Source: an uncultured Lachnoclostridium sp. (GTDB lineage Bacteria > Bacillota > Clostridia > Lachnospirales > Lachnospiraceae). Taken from it: DNA of 64,000 bases. Location: contig CAJMFH010000003.1 of assembly GCA_905212635.1 (NCBI GenBank), forward strand, positions 49,411 through 113,410, given 5' to 3'. Position numbers and translations under genes: made by a program. The notes below the pieces were generated by a model. It saw nothing but the letters and a program-made list of their open reading frames with translations, made no database searches and had not been told where the DNA came from. Positions 17,898 through 27,471 of this stretch are shown here, piece after piece. Numbering within the stretch: position 1 is the stretch's first letter; the number at the start of each line of letters is the position of its first letter.

Positions 17898-17946
17898 TTT
17901 ACATAGATTTTACACAAGGTATATTTGCATTTTACAATGGTATACT
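17898..17946 (+). promoter_or_regulatory. PhoP-box-like repeats and extended -10 promoter of the phosphate cotransporter
   Basis: TTTACA occurs at 17898, 17909 and 17931. The first two are exactly 11 bp apart and the third 22 bp further on. The missing 11-bp register (17920) holds a degenerate TATATT. An extended -10 TGGTATACT ends at 17946 with no good -35. Repeated TT(A/T)ACA boxes in 11-bp phase just upstream of -10 are how Bacillus PhoP sites look. Confidence 0.6.
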
Positions 17947-18000
17947 ATTATGAAGTAGTGTGAAAAATATGTAAAATACGTGATTTGAAAGGAGAACCCC

Positions 18001-19761
18001 ATGGACATTTTTGGAGTATTATCCATGCTTGGCGGTCTTGCCTTGTTTTTGTATGGAATGAATACGATGGGCGAGGGATTGACAAAAGTTTCAGGAGGAA
18101 AATTAGAACGGATTTTGGAAAAGCTGACATCCAGTCCAATCCGTGCCGTATGCCTTGGTGCACTTGTGACGGCTGTGATCCAGTCCTCATCGGCAACGAC
18201 GGTTATGGTAGTCGGATTTGTGAATTCCGGCATTATGAAGCTGTCACAGGCGATTGGAATTATCATGGGAGCCAATATCGGTACGACGATCACATCGTGG
18301 ATCTTAAGTTTGTCCGGCATTGAGAGTGACAGTTTTTGGATGCAGTTTTTAAAACCATCGAATTTTTCGCCGGTTCTTGCGGTCATTGGTATCATTTTTA
18401 TTATGTTTGTCAATAACCAGAAAAAGAAAGATATCGGTATGATCTTAGTGGGGTTCGCCATTTTAATGTTTGGAATGGAAACGATGAGCAGTGCCGTAGC
18501 ACCTCTTGCGGATGTGCCGGAATTTACGGGCATTCTTACGATGTTCAGTAACCCGATCCTCGGAATGCTTGCGGGTCTTGTACTGACAGCCGTGATTCAG
18601 AGTTCTTCGGCATCTGTCGGTATTTTGCAGGCATTATGTGCTACCGGTGCGATCACATATGGAACTGCTTTTCCAATCATTATGGGACAGAACATTGGAA
18701 CCTGCGTGACAGCACTTTTGTCAAGTGTAGGAGCAAACCGGAGTGCGCGACGTGCGGCACTGGTACATCTGTATTTTAATGTGATCGGAACTGTTGTTTT
18801 TATGGTTGTCTTTTACAGCATTCATGCCATTGTACCCTTTGGCTTTGTCGAAGATACAGCAGGTCCAATGGGAATTGCCGTAATCCACAGTGTGTTTAAT
18901 GTGGTGGCAACTCTGTTACTGCTTCCATTTTCACGCGTTCTTGAAAAACTGGCATATCTCAGTATTCCGGAGACCGAAGAGGAAAAACAGCAGAAAGAGA
19001 TGGGAACACTTCTTGATGAACGTTTTCTCGAGCAGCCGGCATTTGCGATGGAACGCTGTAAAAAAGTAGCAATGATAATGGCAGAAACTGCCAAACAGGG
19101 CTTCTTTGATGCGATGAGCCTTCTTGATGAATACGATGAAAAGACGGCAAGAAAAGTGTATCAGAAGGAAGAAGAAGTCGATCATTACGAAGATGAACTG
19201 GGAAGTTATCTGGTGAAACTGAGTTCCAAAAACTTGTCGGAACAGGATGCCGAAACGTTGTCCATGATCCTGCATTCCATCAGTGACTTTGAGAGAATTT
19301 CCGATCATGCGATGAATATTGAAGAGTCTGCCAGAAAGATAAAAGAAAAAGAAATTACATTTTCTGACAAAGCCAGAGAAGAACTTGAAGTATTTGAAAA
19401 GATCATTCAGGATATATTAAATCTATCGGTAACGGTGTTCCTGGAGGAAGATTCGAAACAGGCGAGAGAAATCGAACCGATGGAAGAAGTCGTAGACCGA
19501 TTGACCAAAAAAGTAAAAAAACGTCATATCAAACGTCTGGAAAAAGGAAAATGTACGATGGATGCCGGGCTGGTGTTAAATGATCTGGTAACTAACTTTG
19601 AACGTGTGGCAGATCATTGTTCCAACATCGGAGTCTGTGTGATCCAGATTGAAGAAGAAGCCTTTGACACCCATGAATATCTGGATACCTTGGACAAGGG
19701 AAAAGATTCCTGGTTCAATGCAAGATATGAGGTGTATAAACAAAAATATATGCTGCCATAA
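18001..19761 (+). CDS. Na/phosphate cotransporter with C-terminal PhoU-like domain
   Basis: The product is 586 aa. The membrane half (about 1-320) has the duplicated QSSSATT (residue 61) and QSSSASV (about 200) motifs of the NptA/SLC34-like family. Residues about 345-580 are helical and PhoU-like. It imports phosphate with sodium, or exports it. The PhoU-like part is thought to gate or sense. AAAGGAG precedes the ATG. The phased TTTACA repeats upstream suggest phosphate-starvation control. Confidence 0.92.
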   Translation: MDIFGVLSMLGGLALFLYGMNTMGEGLTKVSGGKLERILEKLTSSPIRAVCLGALVTAVIQSSSATTVMVVGFVNSGIMKLSQAIGIIMGANIGTTITSWILSLSGIESDSFWMQFLKPSNFSPVLAVIGIIFIMFVNNQKKKDIGMILVGFAILMFGMETMSSAVAPLADVPEFTGILTMFSNPILGMLAGLVLTAVIQSSSASVGILQALCATGAITYGTAFPIIMGQNIGTCVTALLSSVGANRSARRAALVHLYFNVIGTVVFMVVFYSIHAIVPFGFVEDTAGPMGIAVIHSVFNVVATLLLLPFSRVLEKLAYLSIPETEEEKQQKEMGTLLDERFLEQPAFAMERCKKVAMIMAETAKQGFFDAMSLLDEYDEKTARKVYQKEEEVDHYEDELGSYLVKLSSKNLSEQDAETLSMILHSISDFERISDHAMNIEESARKIKEKEITFSDKAREELEVFEKIIQDILNLSVTVFLEEDSKQAREIEPMEEVVDRLTKKVKKRHIKRLEKGKCTMDAGLVLNDLVTNFERVADHCSNIGVCVIQIEEEAFDTHEYLDTLDKGKDSWFNARYEVYKQKYMLP

Positions 19762-19865
19762 CTGGCAGAAAAAAGCAGGAAATGCGAACGGCAATGCTGC
19801 ATAAAAGAATCCATAGGAGGAAATACTAACCCCTGTCAACTACTTACAGGAAAGGGGGAAGGTTC

Positions 19866-20720
19866 GTGAAATGGATTCGTCTTGTCATTGCAGCTGGTAT
19901 TTTCCTGCTTTTTCTTTTGCCCGGAATAGAACTTTCCACCGGTGACTGCGAGGAAAAAATTGTAAGATATGTGGCGCTGGGAGACAGCATTGCCGGGGGA
20001 TATGGGTTGAAGGATATGCAAAACGACAGTTATGTAGCACTGGTGCAGAAAAAACTGGAGTCCGTCTGTGAAGGGGTGTATGCCTGGAATTTTGGGGAAA
20101 ACGGGCTAAAAAGCAAAGAACTGTTGGAACGATTGACAGATTCTTCCAATTCTCATTATGAAGAATACAATGATGCGTTAAAAGAGGCAGATCTTGTTAC
20201 GGTATCGATCGGTTCCAATGATCTGATGCAGTATTTATCCCAGAGCCCGGATGTGGAAAAATTAAAAAAGGAAGGCGATGCACTGTTTTCGAAAGCATGT
20301 GAAGAGTTTCAGGTAACATTGCCGCATTTGGTAGAGGAGATTGAAAAAAGGGCACCGAAAGCGGAAATCGTTATGAATAACATTTACAATCCCTGTGATG
20401 ATGTGTCATTTACGATGGAAGAGGTCTTCGGGATCAATATCAAAAGTATCGCCAGGCAGTACATTGGCAGATTGAACAACAGTTATGAGGAAATCAAGAC
20501 CTTGCAAGTTTTCGCAAATTCGGGTAAAATAAAAGGAACGCCAAGGATTCAGATCGCAGATGTGAATGCTGCTTTTGCCGGCAGCCGGCAGGTGTGTGTC
20601 AACCGCATGATCTCACTGCGAGGCATTGATCCGCATCCGAATAAGACCGGGCATGCGAGAATTGCAGAGGAAGTAATCGGAGATCTGGAAAAGGATGGAT
20701 TTTTTGAAAGGATTAAGTAA
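19866..20720 (+). CDS. Membrane-anchored or secreted SGNH/GDSL hydrolase
   Basis: The product is 284 aa from a GTG at 19866, preceded by GAAAGGGGGAAGG. An N-terminal hydrophobic segment (residues 5-20) acts as signal or anchor. GDSIAGGYG carries the catalytic Ser, IGSNDLM is block III, and DPHPNKTGH supplies the Asp-His pair. Family members are lipases, esterases or carbohydrate deacetylases. The substrate is not evident. The HAD phosphatase gene starts 1 nt after its stop. Confidence 0.85.
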   Translation: MKWIRLVIAAGIFLLFLLPGIELSTGDCEEKIVRYVALGDSIAGGYGLKDMQNDSYVALVQKKLESVCEGVYAWNFGENGLKSKELLERLTDSSNSHYEEYNDALKEADLVTVSIGSNDLMQYLSQSPDVEKLKKEGDALFSKACEEFQVTLPHLVEEIEKRAPKAEIVMNNIYNPCDDVSFTMEEVFGINIKSIARQYIGRLNNSYEEIKTLQVFANSGKIKGTPRIQIADVNAAFAGSRQVCVNRMISLRGIDPHPNKTGHARIAEEVIGDLEKDGFFERIK

Positions 20721-20721
20721 A

Positions 20722-21387
20722 ATGGAGATAAAAGGTGCAATATTTGATCTGGATGGAACTCTTTTGGATTCCATGTGGGTCTGGAATCAGGTGGACATCG
20801 ATTTTCTCGGGAAACGTGGATTTGATGTTCCGCCGGATTATCCCAAAGCAATTGCCGCAATGGGATTTCATGAGACGGCAGAATATACGATAAAGCGGTT
20901 TGGATTAAAGGAAAAGGTGGAGGATGTGATTGCAGAATGGGATCGCATGGCAGCACAGATGTACCATGAGAGGGTTAAGATCAAGCCGGGTGTTACAGAG
21001 GTGCTCCGGCAAATGAAACAGCAGGGGATCCATCTTGGAATCGCGACGGCTTCGTACCGCACATTATTTGAACCCTGTCTCCGTCGAAACGGTGTGTTTG
21101 AATATTTTGAGGCGGTTACGGAAACTTCCGAAGTAGCGCGTGGCAAGGGATTTCCGGATATCTACATAAAAGCAGCAGAAAAAATGAATTGCCGGCCGGA
21201 GCAGTGTCTTGTGTTTGAAGACATAACAAAAGGCATAGAAGCCGCTGGAAATGGTGGCTTTCAGACCGTTGCGGTATACGATCCGGCAGCGCAGGCAGAG
21301 TGGGAGGAAAATAAAGCAAAAGCGGATTTTTCTATCGAGAACTTTAAGGAATTGCTCGAACCGTCAAGTTTTCTCAACCGGCAGTAG
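20722..21387 (+). CDS. HAD-superfamily hydrolase, beta-phosphoglucomutase-like
   Basis: The product is 221 aa from the ATG at 20722, one nucleotide past the preceding stop; an in-frame ATG at 20695 lies inside the upstream gene. Motif I is FDLDGTLLDS with Asp9 and Asp11, motif II IATAS, motif III a Lys after GKG, motif IV VFEDITKGIEAA. The helical cap lies between motifs I and II. It is a small-molecule phosphatase or phosphomutase of unknown substrate. Confidence 0.88.
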   Translation: MEIKGAIFDLDGTLLDSMWVWNQVDIDFLGKRGFDVPPDYPKAIAAMGFHETAEYTIKRFGLKEKVEDVIAEWDRMAAQMYHERVKIKPGVTEVLRQMKQQGIHLGIATASYRTLFEPCLRRNGVFEYFEAVTETSEVARGKGFPDIYIKAAEKMNCRPEQCLVFEDITKGIEAAGNGGFQTVAVYDPAAQAEWEENKAKADFSIENFKELLEPSSFLNRQ

Positions 21388-21394
21388 TTCAATC

Positions 21395-21423
21395 TTGACG
21401 GAATGCAGAATTTCGTGTAAAAT
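21395..21423 (+). promoter_or_regulatory. Promoter of zapA
   Basis: TTGACG (21395-21400), 17-bp spacer, TAAAAT (21418-21423). It lies about 60 bp upstream of the zapA ATG. Confidence 0.7.
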
Positions 21424-21485
21424 TAGATAGAGATAATGTTAGAAAACTGCCATATTTTGGCAAAGATAAAGGAACGGGGACTGGC

Positions 21486-22352
21486 ATGAAAAGTAAAAAT
21501 GATGTAGATGTATTGATCAATGGTCGAAAATATACGCTCTGTGGATTTGAGAGCGCAGATTATATCCAGAAAGTGGCTACGTATATTAACAGCAAACTTT
21601 CAGAATTTCAGAAAAAAGAATACTATGCCAATATGGATGTTGAGTTAAAAAATATTTTATTGGCGATTAATATTGCGGATGACTATTTTAAGGTGGACCG
21701 CGATGTCAAGTCTGTGATGAAAGACAATGAACGCAAGGACAAGATGGTTCTTGAGATGAAACATAAAATTCTGGAGCAGGAGACGGCAGAAGCAGAATTG
21801 AAAGAGCAGATAGTGGAACTGCGTAAGACATTAGAGGCATCCGAGAAAAAAGTGGTGGAACTCAATGTCATCAATCAGGAAAATGCTGCAAAAGCCAGTG
21901 AAGCGGAGAAGAAGGTATCGGAAAGTGAAGCGGATCGTACTTCGACAAAGACAAAGTTAGAGGCGGCGAACGAAGAAATCGAGCAGTTAAAAAAGGAGCT
22001 GGAAGAAGCCGGTAAAAAGCAAAAATCGTTGCAGGATAAATATGACAAGCAGGAAGAAAAACTTGCGGATCTGCGCGAAAAGAGCAAAAAAGATCTGGCA
22101 GATGCAAAAGCAAAGTATACGCAGGATGGCAAAAAATTAAAAGAAAAATTTGAGACTGCAAAAGCCGATCTTGTGAAAAAATATGAAGCCGCGAAAGCCG
22201 ATATTAATAAAAAGGTGGAAGAGGGAACGACAGAATGGAAAGAAAAATATGAACAGGGCGAGAGTGAACGCGGTGAGTTAAAAGCCAAGTTAGAAGCGGC
22301 AGAACGCCGTATTACGGATTTGGAATCGAGAAACCGCAGAGGAAAAAGATAA
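21486..22352 (+). CDS. zapA: ZapA-like cell division protein with long coiled-coil extension
   Basis: The product is 288 aa. Residues 1 to about 95 match ZapA: VDVLINGRKYTLCGFESADYI, then a helix. ZapA bundles FtsZ filaments at the division site. The remaining roughly 190 residues are one heptad-rich, Lys/Glu-rich coiled coil ending RNRRGKR; ZapA proteins are usually about 100 aa. The extension could reach membrane or wall-synthesis partners. It has its own promoter, and the U32, FtsW/RodA and PBP genes follow. Confidence 0.85.
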   Translation: MKSKNDVDVLINGRKYTLCGFESADYIQKVATYINSKLSEFQKKEYYANMDVELKNILLAINIADDYFKVDRDVKSVMKDNERKDKMVLEMKHKILEQETAEAELKEQIVELRKTLEASEKKVVELNVINQENAAKASEAEKKVSESEADRTSTKTKLEAANEEIEQLKKELEEAGKKQKSLQDKYDKQEEKLADLREKSKKDLADAKAKYTQDGKKLKEKFETAKADLVKKYEAAKADINKKVEEGTTEWKEKYEQGESERGELKAKLEAAERRITDLESRNRRGKR

Positions 22353-22433
22353 GAACAGAGAAATGGACGGGAAACAGCGGAAACACTTGTTTCTCGTCTG
22401 TCTTTCTATGGATGTTTCAGAATGGAGAGAACG

Positions 22434-24695
22434 ATGAGTGTAGAAATATTGGCACCGGGCGGCTCGGTAGATGGGATTTATGCTGCCATGCTGCATGGGG
22501 CAGATGCAATTTATACAGGGACACAGCGGTTTTCTGCGAGAGCATTTGCAGACAATCCGTCGGTGGATCAATTGTGTGATATCCTTGATTTTGCCCATGC
22601 CCGGGACAAGAAAATATATCTTACTGTCAATACGCTTTTGACAGACGAAGAATTGGAAGAGAATTTGTATGATCTTCTTCTGCCGCTTTATGACAATGGA
22701 TTGGATGCGGTGATCGTGCAGGATATCGGGGTGATGCAGTTTATTCATGAGGCATTTCCGGATCTGGATATCCACGCGAGTACCCAGATGACGATTGTTA
22801 CGGCAGACGGGGCGAACCAGTGGAAACCTTATGGAGTGACCCGTGTCGTGCCGGCGAGAGAACTTAGCATCGGCGAGATTGCACAGATGAGAAAACATAC
22901 GGATCTTGAGATGGAAGTGTTTGTTCATGGTGCCTTGTGTTACTGCTATTCCGGGCAGTGCATGATGAGCCAGTCAATCGGCGGAAGAAGCGGAAACCGT
23001 GGCATGTGTGCTCAGCCGTGCCGTCTTCCTTACCGGCTGTCATCCGGAAAAACCGGATATTATCTGAGTCCGAAAGACATGTGTACGCTCGGACAGGTGG
23101 GAGAATTGATGGATGCCGGTGTCGATTCGTTTAAGATTGAAGGCCGTATGAAAAAACTCGAATATGCTGCCATGACAGCAAAATTGTACCGCATGTATGC
23201 GGATGCGCATGAGGCAGGTGTAAAACCAGACGACAAAGAATTGGAAAAAGATGTAAAAAAACTGATGGATCTGTATAACCGGGGCGGATTCTGCAAAGGC
23301 TATTTATTTGAAAAGGACAAAAAGGATATTATCTATAAAGAAAAAAACGGGCACTATGGTGTGGAAGTGGGAACCGTTCTCCGTGTCAAAAAAGGAGAGG
23401 CGGTGTACCGGCTGACAGAGGAGATCTCTTATCAGGATGTCCTTGAATTCCGCGATGCAAAGGGCGAAAAGCTGTACGAATATACGGTCAAAAACGGCTG
23501 CCTGCCACCGGCTGAGATAACTGCAAGATATCAAAAAGGCTGCGTCATAAAACCGGGGCAGAAGGTATTCCGCACAAAAAATGCAGCCCTTTTACAGGAA
23601 ATTGATGCAGCAGTAGAACATGAAAAGAAGGAAGATAAACTGCCGCTGCGGGGACATTTTCAGGCAGAAATTGGAAAAGAAATAACACTGCGGCTCTGCT
23701 ATGGAACGATTTCCTGTGAAGTAACCGGTATCTGTGTGGAACCGGCAAAAGGCAAAGCGGTTTCTCCGGAAGATGTGCGCAAACGCCTTCAAAAGACTGG
23801 AGAAAGTGAATTTACATTTTCTACGCTGGATGTCTCAGTGGAAGACGGAGCATTTTTGCCGCTTGGACAGATCGCGGCACTGCGCCGCGAAGGATTTGCT
23901 CAGATCGGACAGAAACTCAAAGATGAGCAGCTAAAAAAACGCCGGCGGGTTCCGGCAAAACGGCCACACAGGCCGGAGTCAGAGGAAAAAACAAAAAAAG
24001 AACATTTGTTTGCAAATGTGACAGATTTTCGACAAATTTATGAGGTAAAATCAATCATAAAAGAAGGAAACACAAAGATTACACCGGTATTTCCGCTGGA
24101 ATGGTTTTCCGGAAAATGCTGGAAAGATCTGGTGTCCGGGATGGAAGGTCTTCCCTTTATGATCTCGTTTCCGGTGATCTTAGATCTGCCGGCAAGGAAA
24201 CATTTTTTACAGACCTGGAAACACTATGGTCAGGAACTGCAAAACGGAAATCTGGTGGGGATTCTGATTCAGTCATTGGAACATCTGCCGATGTTAAAAC
24301 AACTGGAGATCGATCACCTTCCGCGGATCGCCGGTCCGCGTCTGTATCAGTGGAATGAGCGGACAAGACAGGTGTATGAGACATTCGGGATGAAAGAACA
24401 TGCCGGTCTGACTGCCGGAAGAATGGCGGTGATGGTGACGAAGGGATGTGTAAACCAGCAGACCGGAAACTGTCTCCGAACCGGAGGAAAACCGATTCCG
24501 CTGGAAATTACGACACCGAAAAAAGATGGTTTCATTTCTGTACCAGTCTGTGAGTACTGCTATAATTTCTGCTATGAGAAAGAAGGAAAGGTACAGGAAT
24601 TACAATGTGAGGATGATCTGCCGTTTGCTGAGCTTGCGCTGGTAGAACCTCATGAGATTAGAAAGGTTTTGAAGCAATGGAACTTTTTATCGTAG
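22434..24695 (+). CDS. U32-family peptidase-like protein, RlhA/TrhP type
   Basis: The product is 753 aa from the ATG at 22434 behind TGGAGAG. The U32 signature spans FVHGALCYCYSGQCMMSQ and GNRGMCAQPCR at about residues 162-195, with the Cys set thought to hold an Fe-S cluster. A C-terminal DUF3656-like segment and the length resemble E. coli RlhA (23S rRNA C2501 hydroxylation) more than the shorter TrhP (tRNA hydroxyuridine). A role in RNA hydroxylation is inferred. Proteolysis is unlikely. The 3' end overlaps the FtsW/RodA gene by 19 nt. Confidence 0.85.
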   Translation: MSVEILAPGGSVDGIYAAMLHGADAIYTGTQRFSARAFADNPSVDQLCDILDFAHARDKKIYLTVNTLLTDEELEENLYDLLLPLYDNGLDAVIVQDIGVMQFIHEAFPDLDIHASTQMTIVTADGANQWKPYGVTRVVPARELSIGEIAQMRKHTDLEMEVFVHGALCYCYSGQCMMSQSIGGRSGNRGMCAQPCRLPYRLSSGKTGYYLSPKDMCTLGQVGELMDAGVDSFKIEGRMKKLEYAAMTAKLYRMYADAHEAGVKPDDKELEKDVKKLMDLYNRGGFCKGYLFEKDKKDIIYKEKNGHYGVEVGTVLRVKKGEAVYRLTEEISYQDVLEFRDAKGEKLYEYTVKNGCLPPAEITARYQKGCVIKPGQKVFRTKNAALLQEIDAAVEHEKKEDKLPLRGHFQAEIGKEITLRLCYGTISCEVTGICVEPAKGKAVSPEDVRKRLQKTGESEFTFSTLDVSVEDGAFLPLGQIAALRREGFAQIGQKLKDEQLKKRRRVPAKRPHRPESEEKTKKEHLFANVTDFRQIYEVKSIIKEGNTKITPVFPLEWFSGKCWKDLVSGMEGLPFMISFPVILDLPARKHFLQTWKHYGQELQNGNLVGILIQSLEHLPMLKQLEIDHLPRIAGPRLYQWNERTRQVYETFGMKEHAGLTAGRMAVMVTKGCVNQQTGNCLRTGGKPIPLEITTPKKDGFISVPVCEYCYNFCYEKEGKVQELQCEDDLPFAELALVEPHEIRKVLKQWNFLS

Positions 24696-26035
24696 AGATG
24701 GCGCGTTATGTGATCATTTTGCTGTTTGCGCTTTATACGTTTTACTCCTTCCGGGCATTTGCCGGACATAATAAGCAAAAGCAAAACCGTGTTTTTGCTG
24801 CGCAGAGAACTCTTACGCTGCTTCTGCATGCGTTGATGAGTGCGATTTTGATCATGGAAAATAAGGATATCATTTATGTCGGATTGTGGGCGGCGGAATT
24901 TGCATTTTATCTTGTTTTCATTAAAGTGTATCAGGCTTGTTATAAGGGATTGTCAAAACTGGTACTGAATAATATGATGATGTGCATGATGGTTGGTTTT
25001 GTCATTTTAGGAAGACTGGCATCCGATTATGCGGTTCACCAGATTATTCTGGCAGCTGCGGCGATGGTGCTTTGTATCTTTGTCCCGCTGATCATAGAGA
25101 AATTTCGGATTTTAGAAAAAATGGGATGGTATTATGCGATATTAGGTATCTTATTTCTGATGCTTGTTTTTGTAATCGGAGTGGAAAAATACGGATCAAG
25201 AAACTGGATCAGTGTCGGCGGTATCGCAATTCAGCCATCCGAATTTGTAAAGATATTATATGTGTTTTTTATGGCATCCCTGTTGTCTCAGACGACAAAA
25301 TTTAAACATATTGTCATTATTTCGGCAGTTGCGGCGGTACATGTCGTGATTCTGGTGGCAGAAAAGGATCTGGGAGCTGCGTTGATCTATTTTGTGACGT
25401 ATATTTTTGTTTTATATGTAGCAACGACAAAAGTACAGTATCTGGGAGCCGGACTTGCCGGCGGTACACTGGCTTCGGTCGTGGCATATCATTTGTTTTC
25501 GCATGTGCGGACCCGTGTGCAGGCATGGCGGGATCCCTGGGCAGAGATCCGCGGAGGAGGCTATCAGGTGGCGCAGTCTCTGTTTGCTATCGGAACCGGC
25601 GGTTTTATCGGCATGGGCTTAGGGAAAGGGCTGCCGGGAAGTGTTCCCGTCGTAGAAAGCGATTTTGTGTTTTCGGCGATTTCAGAGGAACTTGGCGGTG
25701 TGTTTGCCATCTGCCTCATTATGGTATATTTAAGCAGTTACATCATGTTTGTAAACATTGCCATGAAGATGAAAAAACAGTTTTATAAACTGACTGCATT
25801 TGGACTGAGTGTGGTATTTATCTTTCAGGTGTTTTTATGTGTCGGTGGTGTCACAAAATTTATTCCATCCACCGGGGTAACACTTCCTCTTATCAGTTAC
25901 GGAGGAAGTTCCATTGTAACGACGATCATTATATTCAGTGTCATACAGGGTATGTATGTGTTAAACGGAAAAGAGGAGGAGAGCCTTGAAGAAGAGACAG
26001 AAAAAGAACCTTCCAAACGAAAATCCAGAGGATAA
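24677..26035 (+). CDS. FtsW/RodA/SpoVE-family peptidoglycan polymerase
   Basis: The product is 452 aa with about ten membrane segments. Family motifs are EKDLGAAL, ESDFVFSAISEELGG and TGVTLPLISYGGSS. SEDS proteins polymerise lipid II into glycan strands with a class B PBP partner. One is encoded directly downstream and overlaps by 50 nt, a strong sign of a working pair. The sequence alone does not decide between division, elongation and sporulation roles. Confidence 0.92.
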   Translation: MELFIVEMARYVIILLFALYTFYSFRAFAGHNKQKQNRVFAAQRTLTLLLHALMSAILIMENKDIIYVGLWAAEFAFYLVFIKVYQACYKGLSKLVLNNMMMCMMVGFVILGRLASDYAVHQIILAAAAMVLCIFVPLIIEKFRILEKMGWYYAILGILFLMLVFVIGVEKYGSRNWISVGGIAIQPSEFVKILYVFFMASLLSQTTKFKHIVIISAVAAVHVVILVAEKDLGAALIYFVTYIFVLYVATTKVQYLGAGLAGGTLASVVAYHLFSHVRTRVQAWRDPWAEIRGGGYQVAQSLFAIGTGGFIGMGLGKGLPGSVPVVESDFVFSAISEELGGVFAICLIMVYLSSYIMFVNIAMKMKKQFYKLTAFGLSVVFIFQVFLCVGGVTKFIPSTGVTLPLISYGGSSIVTTIIIFSVIQGMYVLNGKEEESLEEETEKEPSKRKSRG

Positions 26036-27446
26036 GAAAAAACATAAAAGAATGAACCGGGAGATGGCGACGGTAACGTATCTTGTCATGGCACTTTTTG
26101 TCTTTATGGCAGGGTATGTGATCTGGTTTTTATCCGGCGATACGGACCGGATCCTCAATAATAGTTATAATAAGCGGCAGGATTTGATGGCAGAGCGGGT
26201 GACGAAAGGGAGTATCCTTTCGGATACCGGAGCAGTTCTTGCCAAAACGCAGAAAACCGGAAGCGGTAATGAAGTAAGAGTCTATCCGTATGATGGGTTA
26301 TTTGCTCATGTGGTTGGACGTGCAACACATGGTAAGACCGGATTGGAGGCATCGGAAAGTTATACGATGCTCACCTCCGGCATCAATCAGATGACAGCGC
26401 TGATCAATGAATTGCGAGGAAAGAAAAATCCCGGAAATGATGTGGTGACAACGCTCAATCTGAAAATGGCGCAGACCGCCAGTGAAGCACTGGGCAGCCA
26501 CCGTGGGGCAGTTGTGGTCATGGAACCGGATACGGGAAAGATTTTATGTATGGTGTCAAAACCGACATATGATCCGAATCAGCTGGAAGCTAACTGGGAG
26601 AGATTGACACAGGCGTCTTCGGACAATTCTTCGTTGTACAACCGCGCGACACAGGGATTGTATCCACCGGGGTCAACATTTAAATTGTATACCTTGCTTG
26701 AGTATATGCGTGAAAATAAGGAGTTTAACAAATTTTCGTATCGATGTACCGGAAAGATCGGAACCGGAGACGGCAGTATCCGTTGTTATGGCAACGAAGT
26801 ACATGGAAATGTGAATCTCAAACAGGCATTTGCCGAATCCTGTAATGCCGCATTTGCACAGATTGGAAGCGGATTAAATACGAAATCCTGGACAAAGCTC
26901 TGTGAACAGTTTTATTATAATACGACGCTGCCAATCAAAGAACTGGAGCAGAAGTCTTCTCGGTTTACTCTTGAAAAGGCAGCGACCGGAGATATTATGC
27001 AGGCGGCAATTGGACAGGGAACGGTTCTGACGACCCCATTGCAAAATAGTTTTCTGGTATGTGCGGCTTTAAATGATGGAGTTTTGATGAAACCGTATCT
27101 CGTAGACCGTATTCAGACCCATGATGGTGATGTGGTTACACAGAATGAACCGGAGCAGGCAAAACAGCTGCTGTCTACCGAAGAAGCCGCTGTCTTGAGA
27201 AAATATATGCGGGAAACGGTAACGAGTGGAACGGCGACAGCGCTTTCTACCAGTAATTATAAGGCTGGCGGGAAGACCGGATCGGCGCAGTATAAGGCGG
27301 GTTCCAGCGATTCCCATGCCTGGTTTGTCGGTTATGCAGTAAAAGGAGAGAAAAAACTGGTTGTCAGCATTGTCGTAGAAGGTGCAGGTACGGGAAGTGC
27401 TTATGCGGTGCCGATTGCCAGAAAGATTTTTGATCAATATTTCTAG
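25986..27446 (+). CDS. Class B penicillin-binding protein (transpeptidase)
   Basis: The product is 486 aa from a TTG at 25986 behind GAGGAGG. It has a basic cytoplasmic tail, a single membrane anchor (about 30-52) and a short dimerisation-like region. The transpeptidase has SxxK (STFK, Ser230), SxN (SCN, 285-287) and KTG (430-432). It crosslinks peptidoglycan outside the membrane. Its length is near PbpA of actinobacteria and shorter than FtsI with PASTA domains. It is the partner of the overlapping SEDS gene. Confidence 0.93.
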   Translation: MKKRQKKNLPNENPEDKKKHKRMNREMATVTYLVMALFVFMAGYVIWFLSGDTDRILNNSYNKRQDLMAERVTKGSILSDTGAVLAKTQKTGSGNEVRVYPYDGLFAHVVGRATHGKTGLEASESYTMLTSGINQMTALINELRGKKNPGNDVVTTLNLKMAQTASEALGSHRGAVVVMEPDTGKILCMVSKPTYDPNQLEANWERLTQASSDNSSLYNRATQGLYPPGSTFKLYTLLEYMRENKEFNKFSYRCTGKIGTGDGSIRCYGNEVHGNVNLKQAFAESCNAAFAQIGSGLNTKSWTKLCEQFYYNTTLPIKELEQKSSRFTLEKAATGDIMQAAIGQGTVLTTPLQNSFLVCAALNDGVLMKPYLVDRIQTHDGDVVTQNEPEQAKQLLSTEEAAVLRKYMRETVTSGTATALSTSNYKAGGKTGSAQYKAGSSDSHAWFVGYAVKGEKKLVVSIVVEGAGTGSAYAVPIARKIFDQYF

Positions 27447-27471
27447 TTTTTGGAAATGGAGGTAAGCGGGA

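Noticed and set aside
19832..19850. Hairpin CCTGT/ACAGG before the SGNH hydrolase
   Set aside because: It is a five-pair stem with a 9-nt loop and no T-run. It does not cover the ribosome site, so it may be chance.
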